DNA from: Gemmatimonadaceae bacterium
Lineage (GTDB): Bacteria > Gemmatimonadota > Gemmatimonadetes > Gemmatimonadales > Gemmatimonadaceae
NCBI GenBank assembly: GCA_013816855.1
Contig: JACDDT010000016.1
Coordinates: 1 to 43,088, forward strand
Reading direction: 5' to 3'
DNA length: 43,088 bases
Every line of letters begins with the position of its first letter. The stretch's first letter is position 1. Position numbers and translations under genes: made by a program. Below are positions 25,443-33,496 of this stretch, one piece after another. The notes beneath the pieces were generated by a model that did not search any database, had not been told where the DNA came from, and saw nothing but the letters and a program-made list of their open reading frames with translations.

Positions 25443-25883
25443 ATGTTCTTAGGAAAAATCGGAAAGGTTCTGCCGTTTGTGCTGCTGCTTGCGCCTGCGG
25501 CAGCCCAGGCGAAGCCCAAGTGGAAAACTGTGTTCGCCGGAAGCGATCTCACCGTGGCTATGGACACGGCAGCCGTAACGGCAAACGCGGATGGCTCCTA
25601 CTCGGTGTGGACGCGCTGGGATTATAAAAGAGCGCGCGTTCTCGAGAACAAGAAATCGTACACGCGCCTCGTCGAGAAGGCGGAGCTCAAGTGCTCGCCG
25701 ATCGTGATGAAGCGCGTGAACACCGCGCTCTACGACCGTGCTGGGACTGTAGTGATGGACCCGGAAGAGCTCGGCGCCTCCGAAGTACGTCTGATGTCCT
25801 GGGATCCGCCGAAAAAGAACTCCGACGGCGAGAAGGTCTGGGCGGCCGTGTGCAGGAACATCGCAGCGCGCAAGAAGAAGTAG
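25443..25883 (+). CDS. small secreted protein resembling surface-adhesin E family
   Basis: This is a 146-residue protein with a clear signal peptide (about residues 1-23, ending AQA-KP) and a good ribosome site (GAGGAG). The mature part has the layout WKTVFAGSDLTVAMDTAAV, SVWTRWDYKRAR, AELKCSPIVMKRVNTALYD, which resembles the small 'surface-adhesin E' (PF16747-like) beta proteins, including two conserved Cys (near residues 80 and 137) that could form a disulphide. The similarity is by eye only. A Lys-rich tail ends the protein. A terminator follows. Role unknown. Confidence 0.7.
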   Translation: MFLGKIGKVLPFVLLLAPAAAQAKPKWKTVFAGSDLTVAMDTAAVTANADGSYSVWTRWDYKRARVLENKKSYTRLVEKAELKCSPIVMKRVNTALYDRAGTVVMDPEELGASEVRLMSWDPPKKNSDGEKVWAAVCRNIAARKKK

Positions 25884-25916
25884 CCCGATTCTGTTAAAGG
25901 GAGCCTTTAGACGGCC

Positions 25917-25949
25917 AAAAAAACCCCGCCCCCAAAAGGCGGGTTTTTT
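25917..25949 (+). terminator. intrinsic terminator after the small secreted protein
   Basis: CCCGCC (25925-25930) pairs with GGCGGG (25938-25943) around CCCAAAA and is followed by six T; the A-run before the stem extends pairing with the T tract. Confidence 0.9.
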
Positions 25950-25970
25950 GCGTTTTTATGCCAAACATTC

Positions 25971-25986
25971 TGGCAAACCCCTTGCT
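25971..25986 (+). promoter_or_regulatory. sigma-54-type (-24/-12) promoter element before tonB
   Basis: TGGCAAACCCCTTGCT matches the RpoN consensus TGGCACR-N4-TTGCW at all constrained positions except one (A for C), with the required 10-base spacing between GG and GC, and is preceded by a pyrimidine. The predicted start of transcription is about 25 bases before the tonB ATG. No enhancer site or bEBP gene was identified in the window. Confidence 0.45.
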
Positions 25987-26020
25987 CTATAGAAGGCCAT
26001 GAGACGCACCCGGGGGGTCA

Positions 26021-26821
26021 ATGCTTAACCTGTTGATGGAATCCAAGCGGACGAAAAAGAGGTCTTTTTCAGGGACGCTTTTCAGTATCGTGCTTCACTC
26101 GGCGATTCTGTTTTTGGCGGTTTACGCGACTGCCCACGCGGGCGGAGTAAAACGCGAAAAAACGAAGGCTGAAAAAGTCTCGTTCGTCGAGATTAAAAAG
26201 AAGGAGCCGCCTCCGCCGGAGGAGAAGAAGCCTGACCCGCCGAAGCCGAAGATCAAAAAGGTAGAAGTGCCAAAGGTGCCGAAGGTGGTAAATGTTCCGC
26301 GCCTCCCGAAGGAAGTGCCTGTGGCACCGCCGAAGGGTTTCCAGGTGCTGACTGCGCCCGTCAACGTCCCGGTGAACATTCCGAAAATTGATCTTTCGGC
26401 GAAAGTGACCGACCCTGCGGACTTCACCGGCAAGGGAGTCGCCGGCGGTACTTCGAAGGGAGTCGCCGGAGGAACTGGCGGCGAGAATTCCACTGGCAAG
26501 GTCGCCGGCGAAGATATGAACAAGGTCTTCAAGGAGTTCGAAGTGGAGACGCCGGCCGCAAAAATCGGCGGTCCCAGCCCGGTTTATCCGGACGCGCTCC
26601 GCTCTTCGGGCATCGAGGGCGAAGTGATGGTGCAGTTCGTCGTCAACGAGAACGGCCGCTACGAGCCGGGCACTCTGAAAGTTCTCGACTCGAGTAATTC
26701 GGCGTTCGTCGCGTCGGTAAAGGCAGCGCTTCCGCAAATGAGATTCTCTGCCGCGAGGGTAGGTGGGCAGAAAGTTCAGCAGCTGGTGCAGTTGCCTTTC
26801 GAATTCCATTTGAACAGGTAA
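26021..26821 (+). CDS. TonB-family energy transducer
   Basis: This 266-residue protein links the proton-motive force to outer-membrane receptors. Residues about 1-18 are cytoplasmic and basic, 19-40 form the membrane anchor, about 60-105 are Pro/Lys/Glu-rich (periplasm-spanning), a Gly-rich repeat with two copies of GVAGGT follows, and the C-terminal TonB domain (about 190-266) contains PVYPDALRSSGIEGEVMVQFVV and ends QLPFEFHLNR. GGGGGG provides a ribosome site five bases upstream. There is no exbB/exbD beside it, so it must share a motor encoded elsewhere. It may serve the SusC receptor at 35560, but this is inference. Confidence 0.9.
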   Translation: MLNLLMESKRTKKRSFSGTLFSIVLHSAILFLAVYATAHAGGVKREKTKAEKVSFVEIKKKEPPPPEEKKPDPPKPKIKKVEVPKVPKVVNVPRLPKEVPVAPPKGFQVLTAPVNVPVNIPKIDLSAKVTDPADFTGKGVAGGTSKGVAGGTGGENSTGKVAGEDMNKVFKEFEVETPAAKIGGPSPVYPDALRSSGIEGEVMVQFVVNENGRYEPGTLKVLDSSNSAFVASVKAALPQMRFSAARVGGQKVQQLVQLPFEFHLNR

Positions 26822-26838
26822 GCGCAAAAACGAAAAGA

Positions 26839-26866
26839 GCCGCCTCCTCATGGGGGTGGCTTTTTT
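26839..26866. terminator. terminator between convergent tonB and ankyrin genes
   Basis: GCCGCCTCC (26839-26847) pairs with GGGGGTGGC (26852-26860) with two G-U pairs and a 4-base loop, then six T on the plus strand. On the minus strand the hairpin is followed by a shorter T-rich run, so it can work for both genes. Confidence 0.8.
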
Positions 26867-26873
26867 GCGCGCG

Positions 26874-27524
26874 TTATTTCAGCGTGTTGAGATAATCGGC
26901 AAGATCACCGTGGCCGCGCTCGGCGGCGATGTCCGCAGGGGTTTTCCCGTCTTTCATCCGCGCGGATGGAGAGGCCCGATACTGAATGAGAAGGTCACAA
27001 AGGCGCCGGTTCCCGCGAGACGCCGCGATGTGGAGCGGAGTGTGCCCCTCCGCGGTCGCGAGGCCCGCATCGGCGCCCGCAATCAGCATCCGCAGAATCA
27101 GCTCCTCGTCACCGCGGCCGGCGATGGCGGCGTGGAGCGGTGTATTCGCGGTTGTATTTCCCGAAATGGTTTTGAGGTCGGCTCCCGCCTCCATGAGCCG
27201 ACGAGCCGCGTCAGTTTTTCCGAAGAACGCTGCTAGGTGCAGCGGTGTCCACCCATCCGAGGTTTGCCGCGTGACTTCGGGGTCGGATGAGAGGAGCTCG
27301 TCGAGGCGTTCCGTTCTTCCGGTCGCGGCGGCCTCGAAGACGTCGAGCTCCGTCCTCGGCGCGATGTAGTCGGCTATCTCGTTCTGGCCGTGGTACATCG
27401 CCGTGAGGACGGGACTGGCAGGGTCCTCCCTCGAGTCAAGCGCCGTGGCGTCAGTGGCGAGGAGATTTTTCACCGCCGCGACGTCGCCATTCTTAATTGC
27501 ATCGATCAAAGCACGACTTGGCAT
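26874..27524 (-). CDS. ankyrin-repeat protein
   Basis: The ATG at 27524 with GGGGG upstream gives 216 residues; an in-frame extension to 27629 would overlap the divergent promoter region and has no family content. The protein is built of about six ankyrin repeats: ALIDAIKNGDVAAVKNLLATD, DVFEAAATGRTERLDELLSSD, GWTPLHLAAFFGKTDAARRL, NTPLHAAIAGRGDEELILRM, GHTPLHIAASRGNRRLCDLL and GKTPADIAAERGHGDLADYL. There is no signal peptide, so it is cytoplasmic and probably a protein-binding scaffold. Partner unknown. It is divergent from the TolB-like gene with an 82-base gap. Confidence 0.9.
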   Translation of the reverse strand: MPSRALIDAIKNGDVAAVKNLLATDATALDSREDPASPVLTAMYHGQNEIADYIAPRTELDVFEAAATGRTERLDELLSSDPEVTRQTSDGWTPLHLAAFFGKTDAARRLMEAGADLKTISGNTTANTPLHAAIAGRGDEELILRMLIAGADAGLATAEGHTPLHIAASRGNRRLCDLLIQYRASPSARMKDGKTPADIAAERGHGDLADYLNTLK

Positions 27525-27606
27525 TTGCGCCCCCTGTGAAACGACACTAATAATGTAAGTGTAAGGTCTCCTCCCGCTTCGACGCCCCAACACCCGAGAG
27601 CAAAAC

Positions 27607-29235
27607 GTGATTTCCAACAGCTTCCGCATCGTCGCATGCGCCGCGCTTTGCGCCGCCGCCGTTTCTCAATCAGCCGCAGCGCAAACGAGGAACCCGGCCA
27701 AGAAAACATCCTCCTCGGCGCCCGTCACCAAAACGCTGACAGTCGTGGTGCTGCCGGTGGATTCCGCGCCTGGAGACTCCGTCCGCGCGATTGTCCAGCG
27801 GGATTTGGAGAATGGGAACCGCGTTACTCCTGCGTTCGTCGATCCAATGACCGCACTCTCCGCAGCGCCGTTCGGCCGAGACAGCGTGGACGTTCTTCTC
27901 CTCGCTACCGCGAAGGCGCAGAGCATCGTGAGAATTACGCGACACGCTCCCGGATTTCATGCATCTATTTACGATGCGAAGACGGGACTCGTAAAGCAGA
28001 GCGGTGATTTCCCCTTTCCCCTGGTTTCCGAGATCCGGGCGCAGGCTATCCGGGACTCTCTGGCGCAGGATCTCGCCGCGAAAACCGCAGCGACGATCGG
28101 CCGTCTCGCGAGCGACAGCATCACCCGCGATTCGCTTCTGCGAGTGAATGCGGGATCGTCGAAGAAAAGAATGAACGGTAAGGAGCGTGCGGCGGCCAAC
28201 GCAAACAAGGCGCAGCGCGACTTAATGGTTAAAGCCATCGAAGCCAGGCGTGACACCATTTTTCTCGCCGCACGGCGCGACACGATCGTCCGCGACTCGA
28301 TGCTGCCCGTGTTGATCGCCGCCGATTCCGCCGCGCACTTTCGCGGAACGCGCGCATTCCGTCTCGCGGTCCACGCCATGAGCGACCAAATCGAAGACTG
28401 GCTCACCGGCACGCACGGAATCGCGGCGACGAGAATCGCCTACGTCTCCGGCAAAAACCTCCACGTCGTGGACAGCGATGGCGCGGTGGACGAAGTGATC
28501 AAGACTCCGGGGGCCCCGATGTCGCCGTCCTGGCATCCTGCCGCGAAGTCGATCGTCTATTCCGATTTTACCGACAGCGGCACTCAGATCGGCGAAGTCG
28601 ATCTCTCTAATGGAGCCGTGCACCTCGTCGCGGCGACGCCGCGTGGCTTGAACATCACTCCGGTCTATTCTCCGGACGGACGGTATCTCGTCTATGGCGC
28701 TGGTGGAGAGCGGCCAGCCGATCTCGTGATGTATGAAGTGGGGAGCACGCTGCCACCGAAACCGCTCAGCGTGGGAAAGTACGAGAACAGCTCGCCGAGC
28801 TTCAGCCCCGATGGATCGAGGATGGTGTTCATGTCGCCGAGGCCCGCGTTGACGCCGCAGATCTTCGTGATGAATGCCGACGGAACGAAAGTGAAGCTTC
28901 TCACTCCCTTCGTGAAGGGAAAACGCAGCTATCGCACCGGTCCTGATTGGTCGCCGACGGGCGATGCCGTGGCGTACGAGCAGCAGAATGGCGACTTCCA
29001 GGTGTGGATGATCAACATCAAGTCGGGGAAAATGACCCAGCTCACGAAGTACAAGGAGAACGAGGATCCTTCGTGGGCGCCTGACGGACGTCACATGGCG
29101 ATTACTTCGACGCGCGGCGGCGGGACACGCGACATATGGGTGCTAGACACGAAGACTGGAAAATTCCGACAGCTGACCCATGTTGACGGCGCGCGGCTCG
29201 CGTCATGGTCGCCGACGCTGCACTTAGTTCCGTAG
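27607..29235 (+). CDS. TolB-like beta-propeller (PD40) periplasmic protein
   Basis: This is a 542-residue protein with a GTG start and a signal peptide (about residues 1-25, ending AAA-QT). The first part (about 40-265) has a fold like the TolB N-terminal domain but with a helical, charged insert (about 165-235). The second part (about 275-535) is a six-bladed WD40/PD40 propeller with repeats such as PVYSPDGRYLVYG, PSFSPDGSRMVFMS, PDWSPTGDAVAYE and PSWAPDGRHMAITS. TolB connects Pal and the Tol membrane complex, but no tol/pal genes adjoin and a TonB gene follows, so it may be a paralogue with another role. Confidence 0.82.
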   Translation: MISNSFRIVACAALCAAAVSQSAAAQTRNPAKKTSSSAPVTKTLTVVVLPVDSAPGDSVRAIVQRDLENGNRVTPAFVDPMTALSAAPFGRDSVDVLLLATAKAQSIVRITRHAPGFHASIYDAKTGLVKQSGDFPFPLVSEIRAQAIRDSLAQDLAAKTAATIGRLASDSITRDSLLRVNAGSSKKRMNGKERAAANANKAQRDLMVKAIEARRDTIFLAARRDTIVRDSMLPVLIAADSAAHFRGTRAFRLAVHAMSDQIEDWLTGTHGIAATRIAYVSGKNLHVVDSDGAVDEVIKTPGAPMSPSWHPAAKSIVYSDFTDSGTQIGEVDLSNGAVHLVAATPRGLNITPVYSPDGRYLVYGAGGERPADLVMYEVGSTLPPKPLSVGKYENSSPSFSPDGSRMVFMSPRPALTPQIFVMNADGTKVKLLTPFVKGKRSYRTGPDWSPTGDAVAYEQQNGDFQVWMINIKSGKMTQLTKYKENEDPSWAPDGRHMAITSTRGGGTRDIWVLDTKTGKFRQLTHVDGARLASWSPTLHLVP

Positions 29236-29390
29236 GGTGTCACTCGGCAAAGTCCGTGACGGGTGCTTTGGCGGCGTAATCGTTTCTTAATAATCCGCTC
29301 ACCGTCATTTCACGAACTGTTCATCGGTTCGAAAGTGACTTCGATCTCTCTCCGGCGTAACTCTGATGAGGGCACTCATTCGGAGGAACG

Positions 29391-30086
29391 ATGCAGAGAA
29401 TCGCGCTGTTGGAATCAGAGAAGCACGCTGGAAAACCGGGCGCAGGCTCGGCGGCGAGCATAGCGCTTCACGTTCTCGTGCTCGCGTTCGCCGTCGCCGT
29501 TACATCACACGCGGGCGTCGGCAACACACGTGAGCAGGCAGTCTACATTCCTCTTCCTCGCTGGAAGCCTGAAGTGCGAATGGTTTCGCAACCGGTCATG
29601 AAGCGTGCGTTGAATCCATCACCTCGTGTACCGGCCATCTCTGTCGCGGTTCCCACATTGATTCCTTCGATCATCCCGGCTCCAACCATTCCGGAGGCCG
29701 TTCCCACCGCGATCGGAACCACTACGATCTCTATTCCGGGAGCGCAGTCTGGAACCGACACCACCGCTGCCACCGTCCTCGGCGGCGCGCCTTTCGCGGC
29801 GGACGAAGTCGATGTTGCCGCGTCGGCGCTGCCCGGTCAACGTGGGCCGGCGTATCCGGAAGCTCCTCGCGCGATCGGGCTGGAAGGCAGGGTAGTTGCG
29901 CGTTTCATCATCGGTAAGAAGGGAAGGGTAGAGGCCGATCCGACAATTGTCTCCGCTACCGACTATCAATTTGCGAGCGCAGTGAAACGGTACCTCGCGA
30001 CGGCGCGCTACCGGCCCGCCACGAAAAACGGCGAGCCGGTGCGGCAGCTCGCCGAGCAGGAGTTCGATTTTACGGTGCGCCACTAA
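29391..30086 (+). CDS. TonB-family protein (second copy)
   Basis: This 231-residue protein has a good GGAGGAACG ribosome site. It has a short cytoplasmic start, a membrane anchor (about residues 20-42), a Pro/Ile-rich linker (about 70-125) that lacks the Lys-Pro/Glu-Pro repeats of the first TonB, and a C-terminal TonB domain (about 140-231) with PAYPEAPRAIGLEGRVVARFII. It is unlike the first copy in linker composition, which suggests service to a different receptor set. It lies 155 bases after the TolB-like gene on the same strand. Confidence 0.85.
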   Translation: MQRIALLESEKHAGKPGAGSAASIALHVLVLAFAVAVTSHAGVGNTREQAVYIPLPRWKPEVRMVSQPVMKRALNPSPRVPAISVAVPTLIPSIIPAPTIPEAVPTAIGTTTISIPGAQSGTDTTAATVLGGAPFAADEVDVAASALPGQRGPAYPEAPRAIGLEGRVVARFIIGKKGRVEADPTIVSATDYQFASAVKRYLATARYRPATKNGEPVRQLAEQEFDFTVRH

Positions 30087-30332
30087 GAGCCGGCACTCGA
30101 ACAACCCCGGGGAGCGTTAACCGAACGGGATGCGAGCTGTCTGAAGGATAGTTCCCGAATGTTGGCAACTACTCTGGGACCGTTATATCGGGCAATCTGG
30201 AACGGCATTCGAACGGTCTCGGAGTTGTTCCGAGCTCTCAGATCTGTGCCTCCGAGAACCCGCATCCCGTTTAGTTGCAGTTTCCGCGTTCCACGATCGG
30301 AGTAGCGTCCCCCGCACCTCCGCGCCATATAT
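30087..30332 (+). other. 246-base intergenic region with inverted repeats
   Basis: It contains a perfect 11-bp long-range inverted repeat, AACGGGATGCG (30124-30134) with CGCATCCCGTT (30261-30271), and inside it a 6-bp hairpin CTCGGA-GTTGT-TCCGAG (30218-30234) and a 5-bp TAGTT/AACTA pair. No ORF and no T tract are seen. It may hold a structured 5' leader or small RNA for the acyltransferase gene; the evidence is only base pairing. Confidence 0.3.
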
Positions 30333-31574
30333 ATGGTAGTGACTGCCATAAGTACCGAACCGCACTCAACCGTCTCCGAGCTTCCGCCCCAGCGTGAGCG
30401 GCTACTTTCGCTCGACGTGTTCCGTGGAATCACCATCGCCGGAATGCTTCTCGTCAACAATCCGGGAACTTGGAGCGCGATCTATCCGCCGCTCGAGCAC
30501 GCGGAGTGGAACGGATGGACGCCGACGGATCTCATTTTCCCGTTCTTTCTCTTCATTGTCGGCATCACCACTTATCTCTCGATCACTTCACGTCGCGCGC
30601 ACGGCGCGGACGACAGCGCGATCATCAAGCAGATTATCCGCCGCGGGCTGATCATCTACGCGCTCGGGTTTCTAATGTCGCTGAGTCCCGGATACCAGTG
30701 GGGCGCGATTGACGGAATGCCGCATCCGTCGGCGTGGGACAGAATCCTTGTGCGCTGGGAGCACGTCCGCATAATGGGAGTTCTCGCGCGCATCGGAATC
30801 GTGTATATCCTCGCTGCGCTTATCTGCTACAAGACGACGATCAAGCAGCAGGTGATTATCATCGCCTGCATCCTCTATGGCTATTGGGCCGCGATGACAC
30901 TGCTGCCGGTGCCCGGGACGGGCGGCACGCTCGGCGCGCATCTCATCGGCACTCACGACCAGAATCTCGCTGCATGGCTGGACAGGAAGATCCTCGGACC
31001 CAATCACATCTGGGTGGGCGGGGTGACGTTCGACCCTGAAGGTCCGATGTCCACGATTCCGGCGATCGCAACGGCAATGCTGGGATACCTCTGCGGCAGG
31101 TGGCTCGGGACAGCGCGGCAGCTTCTAGAAAAAATGTCCGGTCTGTTCGCAGTGGGCTCGATCGGGATGATGCTCGGGCTCATGTGGAGCTGGTCGTTCC
31201 CGATCAACAAGAGTTTGTGGACGAGCTCCTACGTTCTGTTCACAGCCGGGATGGCGTGCGTGGTGCTCGCCACGTGTATGTGGATCATTGACTACAAGAA
31301 CGTGAGAGGGTGGACCAAGCCGTGGGTCGTGTTCGGCGTTAACCCGATCGTCGCGTTTGTCGGGTCGGGGATGTTCGCGCGCCTCATTTACACGCTCTGG
31401 ACGGTGAATTACGAGGGGAAGACAGTTCCGCTGCAGAAGGTGTTGTACGAAAGGGGATTTCACTCGTGGCTTCCCGACCGGCTCGCATCGTTCGCCTTCG
31501 CGTTGGCGTTTCTGTTTTTTTGGTATCTGATACTCGCCTGGCTCTATAAGAAAAAAATCTTCCTCAAGGTTTAA
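30333..31574 (+). CDS. HGSNAT/DUF5009-like membrane acyltransferase
   Basis: This 413-residue protein with about ten transmembrane helices resembles heparan-alpha-glucosaminide N-acetyltransferase and the bacterial DUF5009/YeiB-like family. The conserved N-terminal block is LSLDVFRGITIAGMLLVNNPG, then the catalytic-type His in LEHAEWNGWTPTDLIFPFFLFIVG. The C-terminal half ends with WTKPWVVFGVNPIVAFV and a last helix WYLILAWLYKKKIF. Relatives transfer acetyl groups from cytoplasmic acetyl-CoA across the membrane to amino sugars. It is convergent with nagB and belongs to the amino-sugar region. An alternative GTG start lies at 30339. Confidence 0.85.
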   Translation: MVVTAISTEPHSTVSELPPQRERLLSLDVFRGITIAGMLLVNNPGTWSAIYPPLEHAEWNGWTPTDLIFPFFLFIVGITTYLSITSRRAHGADDSAIIKQIIRRGLIIYALGFLMSLSPGYQWGAIDGMPHPSAWDRILVRWEHVRIMGVLARIGIVYILAALICYKTTIKQQVIIIACILYGYWAAMTLLPVPGTGGTLGAHLIGTHDQNLAAWLDRKILGPNHIWVGGVTFDPEGPMSTIPAIATAMLGYLCGRWLGTARQLLEKMSGLFAVGSIGMMLGLMWSWSFPINKSLWTSSYVLFTAGMACVVLATCMWIIDYKNVRGWTKPWVVFGVNPIVAFVGSGMFARLIYTLWTVNYEGKTVPLQKVLYERGFHSWLPDRLASFAFALAFLFFWYLILAWLYKKKIFLKV

Positions 31575-31585
31575 CGGCTCTACGA

Positions 31586-31613
31586 ACGATCGCAGCTACC
31601 TCGATGCGATCGT
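31586..31613. terminator. hairpin between convergent genes
   Basis: ACGATCGCA (31586-31594) and TGCGATCGT (31605-31613) form a perfect 9-bp stem with a 10-base loop in the 47-base gap between the acyltransferase and the nagB-like gene. There is no T tract, so termination is not proven. Confidence 0.4.
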
Positions 31614-31621
31614 CGTTGCGG

Positions 31622-33496
31622 TTATCCGATTGCGCTCGTCGGAACTATCTCGCGCTCGACCGGCTCGCCGGCTTTGCGTACGACGTACGCCTCCATCGCG
31701 AAATACTCGGGCAAGCCAAGCTGGTCAACGCGTTTTGCCGTTCCGCGATTCCGTTCCTGGACTCGCTGCCAGAACTCGCGGTCGTCCTGACCCGGAAATG
31801 GCGCGCGGTCCTTCTGCGATTGGTGCTTGAAGATCGCGAGCGTCTTGCAGCGCAGCTCGTCCTCCGACAGCGGCACCAGCACGTCAGCCTCCGCGATTTC
31901 CCACTCCTGCCACGCGCCACGATAGAGCCACATCTCCGGCTGCTCACCCTTGTACAGGGCGAGCGCAGCTTGAATCGCCTCGAGGCACATCCGGTGCGTG
32001 CCGTGAGGGTCCGATAAATCTCCCGCCACAAAAACGATGTCGGGCTGATGCTCTTCGATCAGTTTCAGCGTGATGCGAATGTCTTCTTCGCCGATGGGAT
32101 CTTTGCGGACTTTCCCCGTTTGATAAAACGGGAGATTCAGAAAACGCGCCTGCGAGCGGTCCATTCCGAACGTCTCGATCCCGCTAACCGCCTCGGCTTC
32201 GCGAATCGACTGCTTCATGATCAGCACGTCGTCTGTGTCCATCTCGCCAACCGACTTTGAATCGAGAAAACCTTCGACTTTCGCGACAATGCCACGTGCC
32301 TTGTCGTCACCCAGATCGAAATCGCGGTTGAAGCGGCGGAGAAAGTCCACGTAACGACGCACTTCGTGGTCGAAGACCGCAATGTTGCCGGAGGTCTGAT
32401 ACGCAACGACGATATCGTTCTTGTTCTGGTGAATCTTGTTGAGCATCCCGCCCATAGAGATGACGTCATCGTCGGGGTGCGGAGAAAACACGATCACTCT
32501 CTTTCCGCTCGGCAGCTTGCTCTTGCCTCGAATCTTCGAGATAAGCGCGTTGAACACTTCGCCGTTGAGCGGTCCGGCCGACCCATACCGTGCGAGCAGC
32601 GAGCTAAGGTGATGCTCGCGATAGTCGAGAGAGTCGAGCTTGAGCACAGACTTCCGGGTTCGCTCGCTGAGCCAGATGACGGCGCGAATCTCCATCTCGC
32701 GATTCCAATGCACTTCGCCGAGCACCCACGGGGTTTGAATGCGGGTGAGATTTGCTGCTGCCGCAGGGTCAAGATAAAAAACGGCGTGCGAATGCTTCTG
32801 GAGGTACGTCGCGGCCACGTCGGGATCGGGTTCGCCCTCGACGGCGCGCAGCACGATCGCCGACTTATGCTCGCCGGTAGCGACGAGGGCGATCTCGCGC
32901 GCTTCCATGATCGTGCCGACTCCCATCGTGATCGCTTCCTGCGGGACGTTATCCTCGCCGAAGAAATCGGCCGCTGCATCCCTTCGCGTGACGGTGTCGA
33001 GCGCGATGCGCCGGGTACGCGATTCCATTCCCGAGCCCGGCTCGTTGAAGCCGATGTGTCCGGTCTTACCGATGCCGAGGAGCTGCAGGTCGATCCCGCC
33101 TGCGTTCTTTATTGCTGCTTCATACGCGGCACACTCGGCGTCTACTCTCTCGCGCGCAATGTCCCCGCGCGGAACGTGGATGTTCTCCGGCTTGATGTTG
33201 ATGAAGTCGAAGAGATTCTCCCGCATGTAGCGGTGGTAGCTGTGAATGCTTTCCGGGTCCATCGGGTAGTACTCGTCGAGATTGAACGTCACCACATCGG
33301 AGAAGTCGAGCTTCTCCTCTTTGTGCATGCGGATCAGCTCGCGGTAAATGCCGATCGGAGTGCTCCCGGTGGCGAGGCCGAGCACAGCGCGTGATCCCGC
33401 CCTGCGGCGCTCGTTTATGATCTCGGATATGCGGCGGGCGATGGTGCGCGCGATCTCGTCGTACTCGACGATGACGACTTTGACGTGCTCGGTCAT
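31622..33496 (-). CDS. nagB: glucosamine-6-phosphate deaminase / PIG-L deacetylase fusion
   Basis: This 624-residue protein has two domains. Residues about 1-265 are NagB-like: LGLATGSTPIGIY, FNLDEYYPM (D74) and LLGIGKTGHIGFNEPGS (H147, E152). E. coli Asp141 is Thr145 here. Residues about 330-610 are an LmbE/PIG-L deacetylase: VIVFSPHPDDDVISMGG and the second zinc pair in DPHGTHRMC. The fusion could take GlcNAc-6-phosphate or a related sugar through deacetylation and then deamination to fructose-6-phosphate and ammonia, but the activity of neither domain is proven. Such fusions occur in Bacteroidetes. Its start overlaps the NagZ-like gene stop (ATGA). Confidence 0.88.
   Translation of the reverse strand: MTEHVKVVIVEYDEIARTIARRISEIINERRRAGSRAVLGLATGSTPIGIYRELIRMHKEEKLDFSDVVTFNLDEYYPMDPESIHSYHRYMRENLFDFINIKPENIHVPRGDIARERVDAECAAYEAAIKNAGGIDLQLLGIGKTGHIGFNEPGSGMESRTRRIALDTVTRRDAAADFFGEDNVPQEAITMGVGTIMEAREIALVATGEHKSAIVLRAVEGEPDPDVAATYLQKHSHAVFYLDPAAAANLTRIQTPWVLGEVHWNREMEIRAVIWLSERTRKSVLKLDSLDYREHHLSSLLARYGSAGPLNGEVFNALISKIRGKSKLPSGKRVIVFSPHPDDDVISMGGMLNKIHQNKNDIVVAYQTSGNIAVFDHEVRRYVDFLRRFNRDFDLGDDKARGIVAKVEGFLDSKSVGEMDTDDVLIMKQSIREAEAVSGIETFGMDRSQARFLNLPFYQTGKVRKDPIGEEDIRITLKLIEEHQPDIVFVAGDLSDPHGTHRMCLEAIQAALALYKGEQPEMWLYRGAWQEWEIAEADVLVPLSEDELRCKTLAIFKHQSQKDRAPFPGQDDREFWQRVQERNRGTAKRVDQLGLPEYFAMEAYVVRKAGEPVEREIVPTSAIG

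Noticed and set aside
32366-33394. Long open frame on the plus strand opposite the NagB domain
   Set aside because: The translated sequence has no recognisable family pattern, and the NagB/PIG-L motifs are on the other strand.
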